From positions 164,280-228,279 of the forward strand of contig NZ_FNLC01000004.1 of NCBI RefSeq assembly GCF_900104065.1: a stretch of 64,000 bases of DNA, in the 5' to 3' direction. The notes beneath the pieces were generated by a model. That model was not told the DNA's origin. It saw only the letters and a list, made by a program, of their open reading frames with translations, and did no database searches. Source of the DNA: Natronobacterium texcoconense. Its GTDB lineage: Archaea; Halobacteriota; Halobacteria; Halobacteriales; Natrialbaceae. The position numbers were made by a program, and so were the translations under genes. Positions 16,041-24,060 of this stretch are shown here, one piece after another; positions within the stretch are counted from its first letter, which is position 1, and every line of letters starts with the position of its first letter.

Positions 16041-17270
16041 CTACAGCGTCTGATGGACCAGATCGGAAACGATGCGGTCCCGTTCCAGGTGGGACGAAAC
16101 GATGCGTTCGGTGTCCTCGGGCGTGACGCCGCCGTACCAGATCCCGTCGGGGTAGACGGCGACCATCGGGCCGTCGCCACACTGCCCGAGACAGGAACTT
16201 CGGGTGACGTGGGCGTCACACTCGTCGGCGTCGCGTATCTCCTGTCGAAGGCGCTCGAGAACGGTCGTCGCACCACTTGCCGCACAGGTCTGGTTCGTAC
16301 AGACCGCGACGTGGTGGTCGGGCGCGTCGTGGACGTGGGGGTCGTCGCCGACGTCCTCTCGGTCCGCGTGTTCGGCCTGGTGGACCAGCGAGCGTAACAT
16401 CGCTCGAGCGCCGCCCCGGTCGTCCTCGTAGCCGTCGAGTTCGACCTTGTACTTGCAGGTGTCACAGGACATCTCGACGCTGCCGGTGCGTGCCTCCCGG
16501 AAGCGATCCGCGAGCACGTCGACGATCCGCTCGTCGGTTCCGAGCGGATCGCCGCTCCCAGCAGCCACGTAGGGATACTCCGAATCGAACTCTGCAGTTC
16601 GGTCCCTGATCCGCTGGGTCAGAACGCCGTCACCCAGCATGTACGGGAGCACGACCACCGCGTCGGGCCTGTTCTTCGCGACGGTGTGGAGGGCGTCCTC
16701 GAGTCGGGGCTCCGTCACCCCGATGAACGCGGTCTCGACTCGCGAGAACGATCGCCCCTCGTAGAGCAGTCGCGCGAGTTTGTGGGCGTCGGCGTTGGCG
16801 TCCGGATCGCTCGAGCCCCGGGCACAGACGACGACCGCGACGTCGTCGTCCTCGCGGTCGACGCCCAGGTCGGCCTCGACCGCCCGTGCCCGTTCGTCGA
16901 GCAACTCGACGAGTGCAGGGTGAACGCCGAGGTGAGCGCCACAGTACAGCGACAGGTCGTCGTATCGCGCCCGCGCCGTCTGGACGGCCAGTGGCACGTC
17001 GTTTTTGACGTGGCTCGCGCCGAACAGCGACAGCGGGACGACCGACAGGTGCTCACACGTCGGTGCGAGCCCCTCGATTGCGTCGGGAATCGATGGCTTC
17101 GCGAGCTCGAGATAGGCGACGTCGACCGGCACGTCGACGCGCTCCTCGAGCATCGCCGCGAGCGTTTTGACCTGTTCGTTCGACTTCTCGCGTCGCGACC
17201 CGTGGCCGACGACGAGCACGGTGTCGTCCTCGAGTACGTCGTCCGCGAGGTCCGGGCTATCGACGCTCAT
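16041..17270 (-). CDS. cbiX: CbiX sirohydrochlorin cobaltochelatase with C-terminal ferredoxin domain
   Basis: A 409-residue protein that inserts cobalt early, into sirohydrochlorin. Two chelatase halves are seen: LVVGHGSRREKSNEQ with PLSLFGASHVKNDVP, then VVVCARGSSDPDANAD with VVLPYMLGDGVLTQRI. The histidines in GHGS and SHVKND are likely metal ligands. A Cys pair (CDTCKYK) and a thioredoxin-fold ferredoxin domain (CTNQTC, SSCLGQCGDGP) follow. The His/Asp-rich DDPHVHDAPDHHVAV lies between them. The ATG at 17270 overlaps the upstream gene (ATGA). It coexists with the late-type CobN chelatase. Confidence 0.9.
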   Translation of the reverse strand: MSVDSPDLADDVLEDDTVLVVGHGSRREKSNEQVKTLAAMLEERVDVPVDVAYLELAKPSIPDAIEGLAPTCEHLSVVPLSLFGASHVKNDVPLAVQTARARYDDLSLYCGAHLGVHPALVELLDERARAVEADLGVDREDDDVAVVVCARGSSDPDANADAHKLARLLYEGRSFSRVETAFIGVTEPRLEDALHTVAKNRPDAVVVLPYMLGDGVLTQRIRDRTAEFDSEYPYVAAGSGDPLGTDERIVDVLADRFREARTGSVEMSCDTCKYKVELDGYEDDRGGARAMLRSLVHQAEHADREDVGDDPHVHDAPDHHVAVCTNQTCAASGATTVLERLRQEIRDADECDAHVTRSSCLGQCGDGPMVAVYPDGIWYGGVTPEDTERIVSSHLERDRIVSDLVHQTL

Positions 17271-17947
17271 GCGTGTTCGGCCTGTTCGAGGCTGCGCTCG
17301 AGTTTCCGTTTCCGACTCGGTGCGTACAGCCTCGTTGCCTCGCTCCCGTCGTAGACCCACTCGCCGAAAGCTGGAGCGGCCGCGTCCTCGAGGCCGAACC
17401 AGTAGCCGCCCGAGGAGGTCTCACCGACCTCTCCCGTGGGCGCGTCGACGGGACAGGCCGCGAGCAGGTTGTCGATCACCTCGAGTAACTCGCGGTCGTC
17501 GTGGACGAACGATATCCCGACCGTACCGCTCGAGGACTTGAAACAGACCGTTCCACAGCCCTCGAGCAGTCCGCGAAGGAGTTCACGCTCGTGGCCGGTG
17601 AAGGCGCCGAAGCGGTAGTTGCCGCGACCGTCGACCGGCAGTCCGAGCGGGCCGCTCACCCCGTAGAGGTCCGCCCCGTCGATCGAGACGGTGTACTCCT
17701 CGTCGGTTCGGGTGATCGACGCGTCGTGGGCGTACTCGCGGGTCGTGGTCTCGCGTTCGGGGTCGGCGGCTGGGCCGCCCGCGATCGCCGCGAGCACCTC
17801 GGCCGATTCCTCGTCGTTCGCGACGATTTCGAGGCCTTCGTCGGTCACCTCGCCGCTGCCGGCGACGTGGCCCCAGAGGTAGGCGGTCGCCGGATGGCCG
17901 GCGAGGAGATCCGACGGGCGCTCGATCTCGAGAGCGTCGGCGCTCAT
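17267..17947 (-). CDS. LAGLIDADG-fold protein lacking catalytic acids, in the cobalamin operon
   Basis: A 226-residue protein with the layout of a two-domain LAGLIDADG endonuclease. The first dodecapeptide-like helix is YLWGHVAGSGEV (residues 23-34), the second LLRGLLEGCGTV (123-134). Each is followed by strands and a helix (DDRELLEVIDNLL), and the C-terminus has WVYDGSEATRLYAPSRKRK, like the W-Y-D-x-A-x-Y-L-x-RK tail of such nucleases. The catalytic Asp of each motif is replaced (GSG and GCG for GDG), so nuclease activity is unlikely. It overlaps ferredoxin and cbiX genes by four bases each. A regulatory or structural role in corrin synthesis is inference. Confidence 0.7.
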   Translation of the reverse strand: MSADALEIERPSDLLAGHPATAYLWGHVAGSGEVTDEGLEIVANDEESAEVLAAIAGGPAADPERETTTREYAHDASITRTDEEYTVSIDGADLYGVSGPLGLPVDGRGNYRFGAFTGHERELLRGLLEGCGTVCFKSSSGTVGISFVHDDRELLEVIDNLLAACPVDAPTGEVGETSSGGYWFGLEDAAAPAFGEWVYDGSEATRLYAPSRKRKLERSLEQAEHA

Positions 17948-18216
17948 TCGCCCACCTCCCTGACCTCGATCGCGTTCACCGGACAGGCCTCGGCTGCCTG
18001 CTTCGTGTCCTCGAGGCGGTCGTCGTCGAACGTAGCGACGATTCGGTCGTCTTCGACCGTGACGGTCTCCTCGCCCGTCGCGTCGTAGACGGGGTCGGCG
18101 TCGGGGTCGATCGTCGCCAACCCGTCGTCGTCCTCGACGAACCGCGGATCGCGCGTCAGGCAGGCGAAGATGCCGTCACAGGTCGCTTTCTCGAGAGTGA
18201 CTTCGTACTCGGGCAT
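17944..18216 (-). CDS. Small ferredoxin
   Basis: A 90-residue acidic protein with three cysteines in a CxxxxxC...CP arrangement (CDGIFAC near residue 13 and ACPVNAI near 78), like single-cluster [3Fe-4S] or [4Fe-4S] ferredoxins, with an acidic insertion between. It probably supplies electrons for a reductive step in corrin assembly. It overlaps the LAGLIDADG-like gene by four bases and lies four bases after cbiH. Confidence 0.8.
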   Translation of the reverse strand: MPEYEVTLEKATCDGIFACLTRDPRFVEDDDGLATIDPDADPVYDATGEETVTVEDDRIVATFDDDRLEDTKQAAEACPVNAIEVREVGE

Positions 18217-18219
18217 GGT

Positions 18220-19224
18220 TCAGTAGTCGTACTTCGTCTCGTACCCGCGCGGGGTGACCATCCGATCGTCCCAGACGTACGTCTCCTCGTTGCCGACGAC
18301 GATGGTGGTCGTCATGTCGATGATCTCGCTTTCGCCCAGGTCCTCGAGTTCGCCGAGTTCGGTGATCATCACTTCCTCGTCCTCGCGGCCGGCGGCGTGG
18401 ACGATGCCGACGGGCGTCTCCGGATCGCGGTGGGTCAGCAGAATCTCACAGCACTTCTGGAAGTTCTCCCGGCGCTTGCGGCTCCAGGGGTTGTAGATCG
18501 TGATCGTGAACGACTCCTTGGCGGCAGCGTGCAGCCGCGACTCGATCTCTGGCATTGGCACGAGATGATCGGACAGCGAGATCGAGACGGTGTCGTTCAC
18601 GAGCGGTGCACCCAGGCGCGCGCCACAGGACTGCGCCGCCGGAACGCCCGGCACGACCTCGAACTCGACCATCGACGCCGTCGCACCCTTCGACTCGAGG
18701 ATCTCGAGGGCGAGCCCCGCCAGCGCGTAGACGTTCGGATCGCCGCTGCCGACAATGGCGACGTCGTTGCCCGCGAGCGTCCGGTCGACCGACTCCTCGG
18801 TTCGCGAGACCTCGCCACACATCGGCGTGTCGTAGATGTCCTCGGCCTGCTCGGTGATCTCGTCGGGGATGAGTTCGATGTAGGTCGTGTAGCCGACGAT
18901 GTGGTCTGCCTCGAGCAGTGCGTCTTTTGCACGCTGGGTCATCCCCTCCGGATGTCCCGGACCGAGACCGACGGCGATCAACTGGCCAGGGTCGGCGTCG
19001 AAGTCGTCGACCGTCGCGCCGACTTTCTCCTCGGTCGTCTCTTTCTTGCTCGAGGAACCGCAGTTCGAACTCGAGTCGCTCGAACTCGATCCACCGCACT
19101 TCGAGGAACTCGAGTCGTCGCTACTCGAGGCCCCGCATTTAGAGCCGGAGTCGCTCGAGGTGTCAGTTTTCGCGCCACAGTTCGAAGTCGATTCGTTGGA
19201 TTCGGTGTCGGTATCGTTGCTCAT
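18220..19224 (-). CDS. cbiH: CbiH-type cobalt-precorrin-3 C17-methyltransferase, with Cys-Gly/Ser-rich N-terminus
   Basis: A 334-residue protein. The methylase domain starts near residue 80 (LIAVGLGPGHPEGMT), with the GSGDPNVYALAGL loop and PGVPAAQSCGARLGAPL, typical of CbiH/CobJ, the ring-contraction methylase. Residues about 1-65 are low-complexity Ser/Asp with four spaced Cys-Gly pairs (NCGAK, KCGAS, KCGGS, NCGSS), which is unusual and could bind a metal or an iron-sulfur cluster. Some CbiH enzymes are known to carry an iron-sulfur cluster, though not in this arrangement. Paralogue directly upstream. Confidence 0.88.
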   Translation of the reverse strand: MSNDTDTESNESTSNCGAKTDTSSDSGSKCGASSSDDSSSSKCGGSSSSDSSSNCGSSSKKETTEEKVGATVDDFDADPGQLIAVGLGPGHPEGMTQRAKDALLEADHIVGYTTYIELIPDEITEQAEDIYDTPMCGEVSRTEESVDRTLAGNDVAIVGSGDPNVYALAGLALEILESKGATASMVEFEVVPGVPAAQSCGARLGAPLVNDTVSISLSDHLVPMPEIESRLHAAAKESFTITIYNPWSRKRRENFQKCCEILLTHRDPETPVGIVHAAGREDEEVMITELGELEDLGESEIIDMTTTIVVGNEETYVWDDRMVTPRGYETKYDY

Positions 19225-19226
19225 GG

Positions 19227-20102
19227 TTAGAAATCGTCGACGTCACGCCCGCCACGCGGGGTGACCAGGTACGTTCGATCGTCGTTGCTCCAGGTTTCGG
19301 TCTCGTGGTTGCCGATGATCAGCGAGGTACCCATGCCCGAGACCTTGTCGTCGTGGTCGGCGGCCTCGCCGAGCGACGTGATGAAGTGGTCCTCGCCGTT
19401 TCGTCCGGCGTCTGCTCGGCCGGCGTCGTTGACGATCGCCACGAGTGCGTCGTCGGTGCGTTCCTCGCGGACGATCTCGACTGCCTTCTCGTAGTTGCGC
19501 CAGCAGTTGTACAGCACGATCACGAAGTCGCTGATCGCCGCCGCGCGTAGTTTCTCCTCGATCTCGTCCCAGCCGCGCCACTTGTCCGACAGCGAGACGG
19601 TACAGAAGTCGTTACACAGCGGTGCGCCGACGTTTGCTGCTCCCCCGAGTGCTGCGGTGAGTCCGGGGACGATCTCGATCGGGACGTCCGTCGCCGACTC
19701 CTCCTCTGCCATCTTGAAGATGAGGTCGGACTTGCCGTAGACGGAGGGATCGCCGCCCGAAACGTGAGCGACGTCTTTCCCCTCGCGGACGTACTCGAAC
19801 GCTGCACGGGCGAGTTCGATCTGTCGCCCCATCGACGAGCGGACGATCTGCTGTTCGTGGCCGTTAGATCGAGTTACGAAGCCGTCGTCGTCGACGGCGT
19901 CTTCGGGTGACAACGTACCGTCCGCTCGCAGGAACTCCTGGTAGAGGTTCGAGGCAATGACCACGTCCGCCGATTCGATCACTGCCTTCGCCCGCTTGGT
20001 CATGTGCTCGGGGAGGCCGGGCCCGATGCCGACGACGTAGAGCGTGCCGTGGTCGTCAGGGGTACCATCGGCCGAATTCGTGGAGTCGACGTCCGAACTC
20101 AT
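19227..20102 (-). CDS. Second CbiH-type methyltransferase
   Basis: A 291-residue SAM-dependent tetrapyrrole methylase paralogous to the next gene: YVVGIGPGLPEHMT, VSGGDPSVYGKSD, PGLTAALGGAANVGAPLCNDF and SLSDKWRGWDEIEEKL. Paired cbiH paralogues are a known feature of haloarchaeal cobalamin loci; which one does ring contraction and whether the other covers a different methylation is unresolved. It overlaps cbiG by four bases and is two bases from the following cbiH. Confidence 0.86.
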   Translation of the reverse strand: MSSDVDSTNSADGTPDDHGTLYVVGIGPGLPEHMTKRAKAVIESADVVIASNLYQEFLRADGTLSPEDAVDDDGFVTRSNGHEQQIVRSSMGRQIELARAAFEYVREGKDVAHVSGGDPSVYGKSDLIFKMAEEESATDVPIEIVPGLTAALGGAANVGAPLCNDFCTVSLSDKWRGWDEIEEKLRAAAISDFVIVLYNCWRNYEKAVEIVREERTDDALVAIVNDAGRADAGRNGEDHFITSLGEAADHDDKVSGMGTSLIIGNHETETWSNDDRTYLVTPRGGRDVDDF

Positions 20103-21067
20103 CGACCGATCGCCACCGTTACCTCGTCCTCGTAGCTGATCTTCTCTAAGACCAGTTCCTGCTCGCGGCCGCCGGCGATCGCCGAGGACTCCGAGACGCC
20201 CGGCCAGCCGATCAACTCCTTGGACTTCGAGGGCGTCGGCCCTTCGTGAGCGAGCAGCGTCTCCTTGTCGAAGGCGACGACCCCCAGGCCGAGCTCGTCT
20301 GCAGCCTCGAGCAACCCTTCCTCGTCTTCCTTCCGCGTCGCCGTCGCGACGAACTCGACGTCCGCGAAGGCGTAGTCGGTTTGCTCGAGGGCGATCTCCC
20401 AGGCCTCGAGGAACGTCTCTTTGTTCGCACCCGAAACGCTCCCGGTGCCGATGACGACGCCGTCGTCTTTGTTCCGCTCGAGGACGGTCACGTCGTCGCC
20501 GACCAGCACCGCCTGGGGGCCGTCGAGTCGCGCGACCGGTCCGAGTTCGTCGTCGAGGACGGCGAGGTTGGTCTGAACGGTCGAGTCACCGTTGACGACG
20601 TGGGCGTCCATCGCCTTCGCGCGGGACTCGACGCCTTGCTTTCCGGCGGCCTCGCTCGCGGTCGTCATCGCCGGAATCGCGCCCATCGTCGCCAGATCCT
20701 GTGCGACCTGATTCGCGCCGTGATGACCACCCGTGATCGGGATGGCCCACGTCAGTTCCTCGTCGACGACACAGATCGCGGGATCGTCCCACTTGTCGTC
20801 GAGCAGATGGGCCGTCTTTCGCATCGCGATCCCCGAGGCCATCAAGCCGATAAAGCAGTCGTACTCGCCCCAATGCTCCTCGAAGACGTCGCCGTGGTAC
20901 TCGAGGATCTCGATCGTCTCGTACCGATCGCCGATACCGTCGACGATCTCCTCGGCGGTCTCCATCTTCCGCTCGAAGGCGACGATAGCGATTTCTTCGG
21001 CTACTTCGCCGTCGCTGTCGGGCGTTTTACAGTGTCCACTGTCGGAATCGTTGTCGTCAGTACTCAT
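20099..21067 (-). CDS. cbiG: CbiG, cobalt-precorrin-5A hydrolase
   Basis: A 322-residue enzyme that opens the delta-lactone of cobalt-precorrin-5A and releases acetaldehyde. It contains GLMASGIAMRKTAHLLDDKWDDPAICVVDE, the ITGGHHGANQVAQDLA segment and a C-terminal CbiG domain with IGTGSVSGANKETFLEA and FDKETLLAHEGPTPS. The ATG at 21067 skips a basic upstream stretch. A gap of 167 bases to cbiF probably holds a separate promoter, though no clear TATA box is seen. Confidence 0.9.
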   Translation of the reverse strand: MSTDDNDSDSGHCKTPDSDGEVAEEIAIVAFERKMETAEEIVDGIGDRYETIEILEYHGDVFEEHWGEYDCFIGLMASGIAMRKTAHLLDDKWDDPAICVVDEELTWAIPITGGHHGANQVAQDLATMGAIPAMTTASEAAGKQGVESRAKAMDAHVVNGDSTVQTNLAVLDDELGPVARLDGPQAVLVGDDVTVLERNKDDGVVIGTGSVSGANKETFLEAWEIALEQTDYAFADVEFVATATRKEDEEGLLEAADELGLGVVAFDKETLLAHEGPTPSKSKELIGWPGVSESSAIAGGREQELVLEKISYEDEVTVAIGR

Positions 21068-21234
21068 TGTATACCTCCGAATTATCGGTCGTTCCACGAT
21101 CGAATCGCGTGATCGAGCGGCCGCTCGAGTCGCCTCGCCGACCAGCAACCCCGGGCGGGAATGAAAGGGGCCGGCTGGGTCGGGGGCTTTCACCCTGTCG
21201 TTGGCTCCGGTTCCGGGCTGTACGACTAGTCATC

Positions 21235-22056
21235 TCAGTCCGAACACCCCTCTTCGCTCTCCTCGGAACTACCAGAGCCACGATTGGCCCAGTCCCCGTA
21301 GAGGTAGGATCGTTCGTATCCTGCGCCGGTAACGGCCTCGCCGATCAGTACGAGCGCCGAGGCCCGATACCCTGCCTCCTCCACTTCGTCTGCGATCGTC
21401 TCGAGCGTCCCCGTGATGACGTCCTCGTCCGGCCACGAGGCGTGGTAGACGACCGCGACGGGCGTCTCGGGGTCGTGGCCGTCCGCGAGCAACCGGTCCA
21501 TCGTCTCGCGAACGGCGTGGGTCCCGAGGTAGATACAGGTCGTCACGTCACCCATCCCGACGAAGTCGCTGATGTGATCTTCCTCCTCGCTCAGGGTCTT
21601 GCCCTGCGGACGGGTGAACGCAACGTGGTTGGCGACCTCGTTCAACGTCAACTGCGTCCCGAGCGTCGCACTCGCCGCAAAGGAGGAGGTGACCCCGGGA
21701 ACGAAGTACGTCGGAACGTCTTCGGCCTCGAGCGCGTCCATCTGTTCGAGTGCGGCCCCGTAGATCGCCGGATCGCCGCTGTGGAGCCGGACGACCTCCC
21801 GTCCCTCGTGGTAGGCGTCGGCCATCAGCGGAACGAGTTCCTCGAGGTCCTTGCCGACGGAGTTGACCAGTTCGGCGTGATCGCAGTACGCCTCGAGCAG
21901 TTCGCTGTTGACCAGCGAGCCAGCGTGGACGACGAGGTCGGCGCGCTCGAGCAGTTCCTTGCCCGTCACGGTCAGCAGACCGGGGTCGCCGGGACCGGCC
22001 CCGACGAAGGGGATCCCCTCGCGGACGTCGCCGGCGGTGTACTCCTCGTCGCTCAT
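21235..22056 (-). CDS. cbiF: CbiF, cobalt-precorrin-4 C11-methyltransferase
   Basis: A 273-residue methylase with FVGAGPGDPGLLTVTG, ADLVVHAGSLVN, RLHSGDPAIYGA and VPGVTSSFAASATLGTQLT, which together identify CbiF/CobM. It overlaps cbiL by four bases. The C-terminal tail is Gly/Ser/Glu-rich and ends EEGCSD. Confidence 0.92.
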   Translation of the reverse strand: MSDEEYTAGDVREGIPFVGAGPGDPGLLTVTGKELLERADLVVHAGSLVNSELLEAYCDHAELVNSVGKDLEELVPLMADAYHEGREVVRLHSGDPAIYGAALEQMDALEAEDVPTYFVPGVTSSFAASATLGTQLTLNEVANHVAFTRPQGKTLSEEEDHISDFVGMGDVTTCIYLGTHAVRETMDRLLADGHDPETPVAVVYHASWPDEDVITGTLETIADEVEEAGYRASALVLIGEAVTGAGYERSYLYGDWANRGSGSSEESEEGCSD

Positions 22057-22781
22057 GCTGTCCCCTCCAGTTCGGTGTCGGTGTCCGCATCGTCGTCGAC
22101 GTCGAACTCCGCCGTCGCGAGGTCTCGCTCGAGATCCTCGCGTTCGGCGTAGGCCAGCGTGTAGTAATCGCGCTCGTCGATCTCGGCCGGGTCGTCGGTG
22201 ACGACGGTCTCGCCTTGTTCCATGAACAGCCGACGGCCGAAGCGGATGTCGTAGCCCGCCTCGGTCAGCTTTTCGTACGTGGCCGGCGCGTCGGTGACCT
22301 TGAACAGGATCATCCGATCCGGCCCCGTCGGTGCCGTGCCGTTCGCGGCCTCTCGGAGCGCGAGTCCGGTCCCGGCCTCGACCTCGACCCCCAGCGCCGT
22401 CGCGAACGCCGTCATCGCGCTCACGCCAGGGACGACCTCGAGTTCCACCTCGGGGTGGAACGTCTCGAGCGTCCGCCGGAGGTGGCCGAACGTCGAGTAG
22501 ACGTTCGGGTCGCCGAGCGTAACGAAGGCGACGTCGTCCTCGTGGGCCTCGCTCGCTACTTCCGCGGCGGCCTCTTTCCAGGCGCTCCGGAGCTTCTCCG
22601 GGTCCCGCGTCATCGGGAAGTCGAGGTCGCCGATCTTCGACTCGTCGACGTACTCGAGTGCCACCGACCGCGAGAGACGGCCCGGAGAGTAGACGGTCTC
22701 GACCGACTCGAGGGCGCGTTTCCCTTTCACCGTCACCAGGTCCGCGTCCCCGGGGCCGAGGCCGATACCGTAGACCGTCAC
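22053..22781 (-). CDS. cbiL: CbiL, precorrin-2 / cobalt-factor II C20-methyltransferase
   Basis: A 242-residue methylase starting YGIGLGPGDADLVTVKG, with TLGDPNVYSTFGHL and VPGVSAMTAFATALGV, characteristic of CbiL/CobI. It adds the C20 methyl group before ring contraction. It overlaps cbiT and cbiF by four bases each, in the order cbiT-cbiL-cbiF. Confidence 0.92.
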   Translation of the reverse strand: MTVYGIGLGPGDADLVTVKGKRALESVETVYSPGRLSRSVALEYVDESKIGDLDFPMTRDPEKLRSAWKEAAAEVASEAHEDDVAFVTLGDPNVYSTFGHLRRTLETFHPEVELEVVPGVSAMTAFATALGVEVEAGTGLALREAANGTAPTGPDRMILFKVTDAPATYEKLTEAGYDIRFGRRLFMEQGETVVTDDPAEIDERDYYTLAYAEREDLERDLATAEFDVDDDADTDTELEGTA

Positions 22782-23356
22782 GTCAACCCCTCCGCGTCGC
22801 GGCGGCCGACGACGACGTACACCGGGTTCTGTGAGTCGAAACTCGTCGCGCCGACGAGGTCGTAACCGTGACTCACCTGTAGTTGGACGACTTCGTCCAG
22901 AATTCCGCGCTCGCGGAACGCCTCCACGGCTTTGCCCGCGACCTCGAGACGAGCGACGTTCATCACGATCCGGTCGACACCGGACTCGAGGGCGCAGTCG
23001 AGCACGGCCTCGAAGTTCCGGCTACCACCGAGAAACGCAGCGTCGGCGTCTTCGGGGAACCCCTCGGGTGCTTCCGCGTTTCGCACCGTCACTTCGGCGT
23101 CGTATTCGTTCATTTCGAGGTTCTGCTCCGTGACCTCGACCCGTTCGGGTTTCCGCTCGAGTGCCGTCACGCGTGCGACTCGGCGGGCCGCTTCGATGGT
23201 GACCGCGCCGGTACAGGAGCCGACGTCGACGAAGTGATCCGACGGCCGAAGGCCGAGTTTCGACAGCGTCACCGCACGGACCTCCGCTTTTGTCGGCCCG
23301 GCTTTCGCGTCGTGTGGCAAGGCTACCTGGGACATCACCTGAACCGTTTCGCTCAT
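22778..23356 (-). CDS. cbiT: CbiT, cobalt-precorrin-6B C15-methyltransferase (decarboxylating)
   Basis: A 192-residue class I SAM methyltransferase: KAEVRAVTLSKLGLRPSDHFVDVGSCTGAVTIEAAR, ERKPERVEVTEQN and FLGGSRNFEAVL match CbiT. It methylates C15 and decarboxylates the C12 acetate. The ATG at 23356 is chosen over an upstream start at 23422 that would run through the operator-like palindrome. First gene of cbiT-cbiL-cbiF. Confidence 0.92.
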   Translation of the reverse strand: MSETVQVMSQVALPHDAKAGPTKAEVRAVTLSKLGLRPSDHFVDVGSCTGAVTIEAARRVARVTALERKPERVEVTEQNLEMNEYDAEVTVRNAEAPEGFPEDADAAFLGGSRNFEAVLDCALESGVDRIVMNVARLEVAGKAVEAFRERGILDEVVQLQVSHGYDLVGATSFDSQNPVYVVVGRRDAEGLT

Positions 23357-23378
23357 CCGTAAAATCAATTTTGTTTGT

Positions 23379-23434
23379 GCTACTCCAAGCGTGATTTCAC
23401 ACCTGGTGTTGGAGTACTCCAACTACGATTTCAC
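23379..23434. promoter_or_regulatory. Operator-like repeats and 16-bp palindrome upstream of cbiT
   Basis: A perfect 16-bp palindrome, GTTGGAGTACTCCAAC (23408-23423), sits before cbiT. A second half, TACTCCAA, occurs 34 bases away at 23381-23388, and both are followed by a similar CGTGATTTCAC or ACGATTTCAC. A related GTTGGTGTACT lies at 26019-26029 just before cbtB. The arrangement suggests a shared DNA-binding regulator of cobalt/corrin genes. Confidence 0.5.
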
Positions 23435-24054
23435 TCGAGGGCGTCGACGAGTTCCCACGCCCGCTCCCGTGCGTCGGCCTCGCGATCCGCGTCGAGAAAC
23501 TCCCAGACGGCTTCATCTTCGAGGACCGCCCGGAGTGCTTCGCGGCGCTTTGCCGACGGAAGCTTCCCGCTGGACTGCAACTCCGTCCGAAGTTCCGACT
23601 GGAGCACGACCATCGGATGGGCGCGCTCGAGCATCGGTTCGATCCGCTGTCTGAGGTACTTCGTCGTCGCCGGACTCGCTCCGTGGGTCGAAATGGCGAC
23701 CGTAACTCGCTCGGATTCCACTCGGCTCGGCGTGACGGTGTCGCCGCGTTCGTCGACCCGGTTGACCAGACAGCCAGCCGCTCGTGCCGCTTCCGCGATG
23801 GCATCGTTTAGCTCTCGGTCGTCCGTCGCCGGAACGACGAGAAACGCCCCGTCGACGACGTCCTCGACTTCGTCGCGCTCGAGTTTCCGGTGCTGGCGCT
23901 CACACTCGAGGGCCTCGAATCCGTCGACGAACTCGGGAGCGACGACCGTCACGTCGGCCTCTTCGGAAAAGAACCGCGTCTTTCGCAGGGCCACGGAGCC
24001 ACCGCCTACGACGACGACCGATCGACCCTCGAAATCGTGAAAGAGCGGAAGCAT
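23431..24054 (-). CDS. Precorrin-2 dehydrogenase / sirohydrochlorin ferrochelatase (CysG-N/Met8 type)
   Basis: A 207-residue Rossmann protein: FEGRSVVVVGGGSVALRKTRFF is the NAD-binding fold, followed by FLVVPATDDRELNDAIAEAARAAG and the TVAISTHGASPATTKYLRQRIE segment that carries the likely base. It oxidises precorrin-2 to sirohydrochlorin, the branch point to siroheme and to cobalt insertion by CbiX. It lies six bases after the SUMT gene. Confidence 0.9.
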   Translation of the reverse strand: MLPLFHDFEGRSVVVVGGGSVALRKTRFFSEEADVTVVAPEFVDGFEALECERQHRKLERDEVEDVVDGAFLVVPATDDRELNDAIAEAARAAGCLVNRVDERGDTVTPSRVESERVTVAISTHGASPATTKYLRQRIEPMLERAHPMVVLQSELRTELQSSGKLPSAKRREALRAVLEDEAVWEFLDADREADARERAWELVDALE

Positions 24055-24060
24055 CGTTTC

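Noticed and set aside
17267..17947. Active homing endonuclease or intein
   Set aside because: Both catalytic Asp positions are replaced, there are no splice-junction residues, and the gene is translationally coupled to corrin genes.
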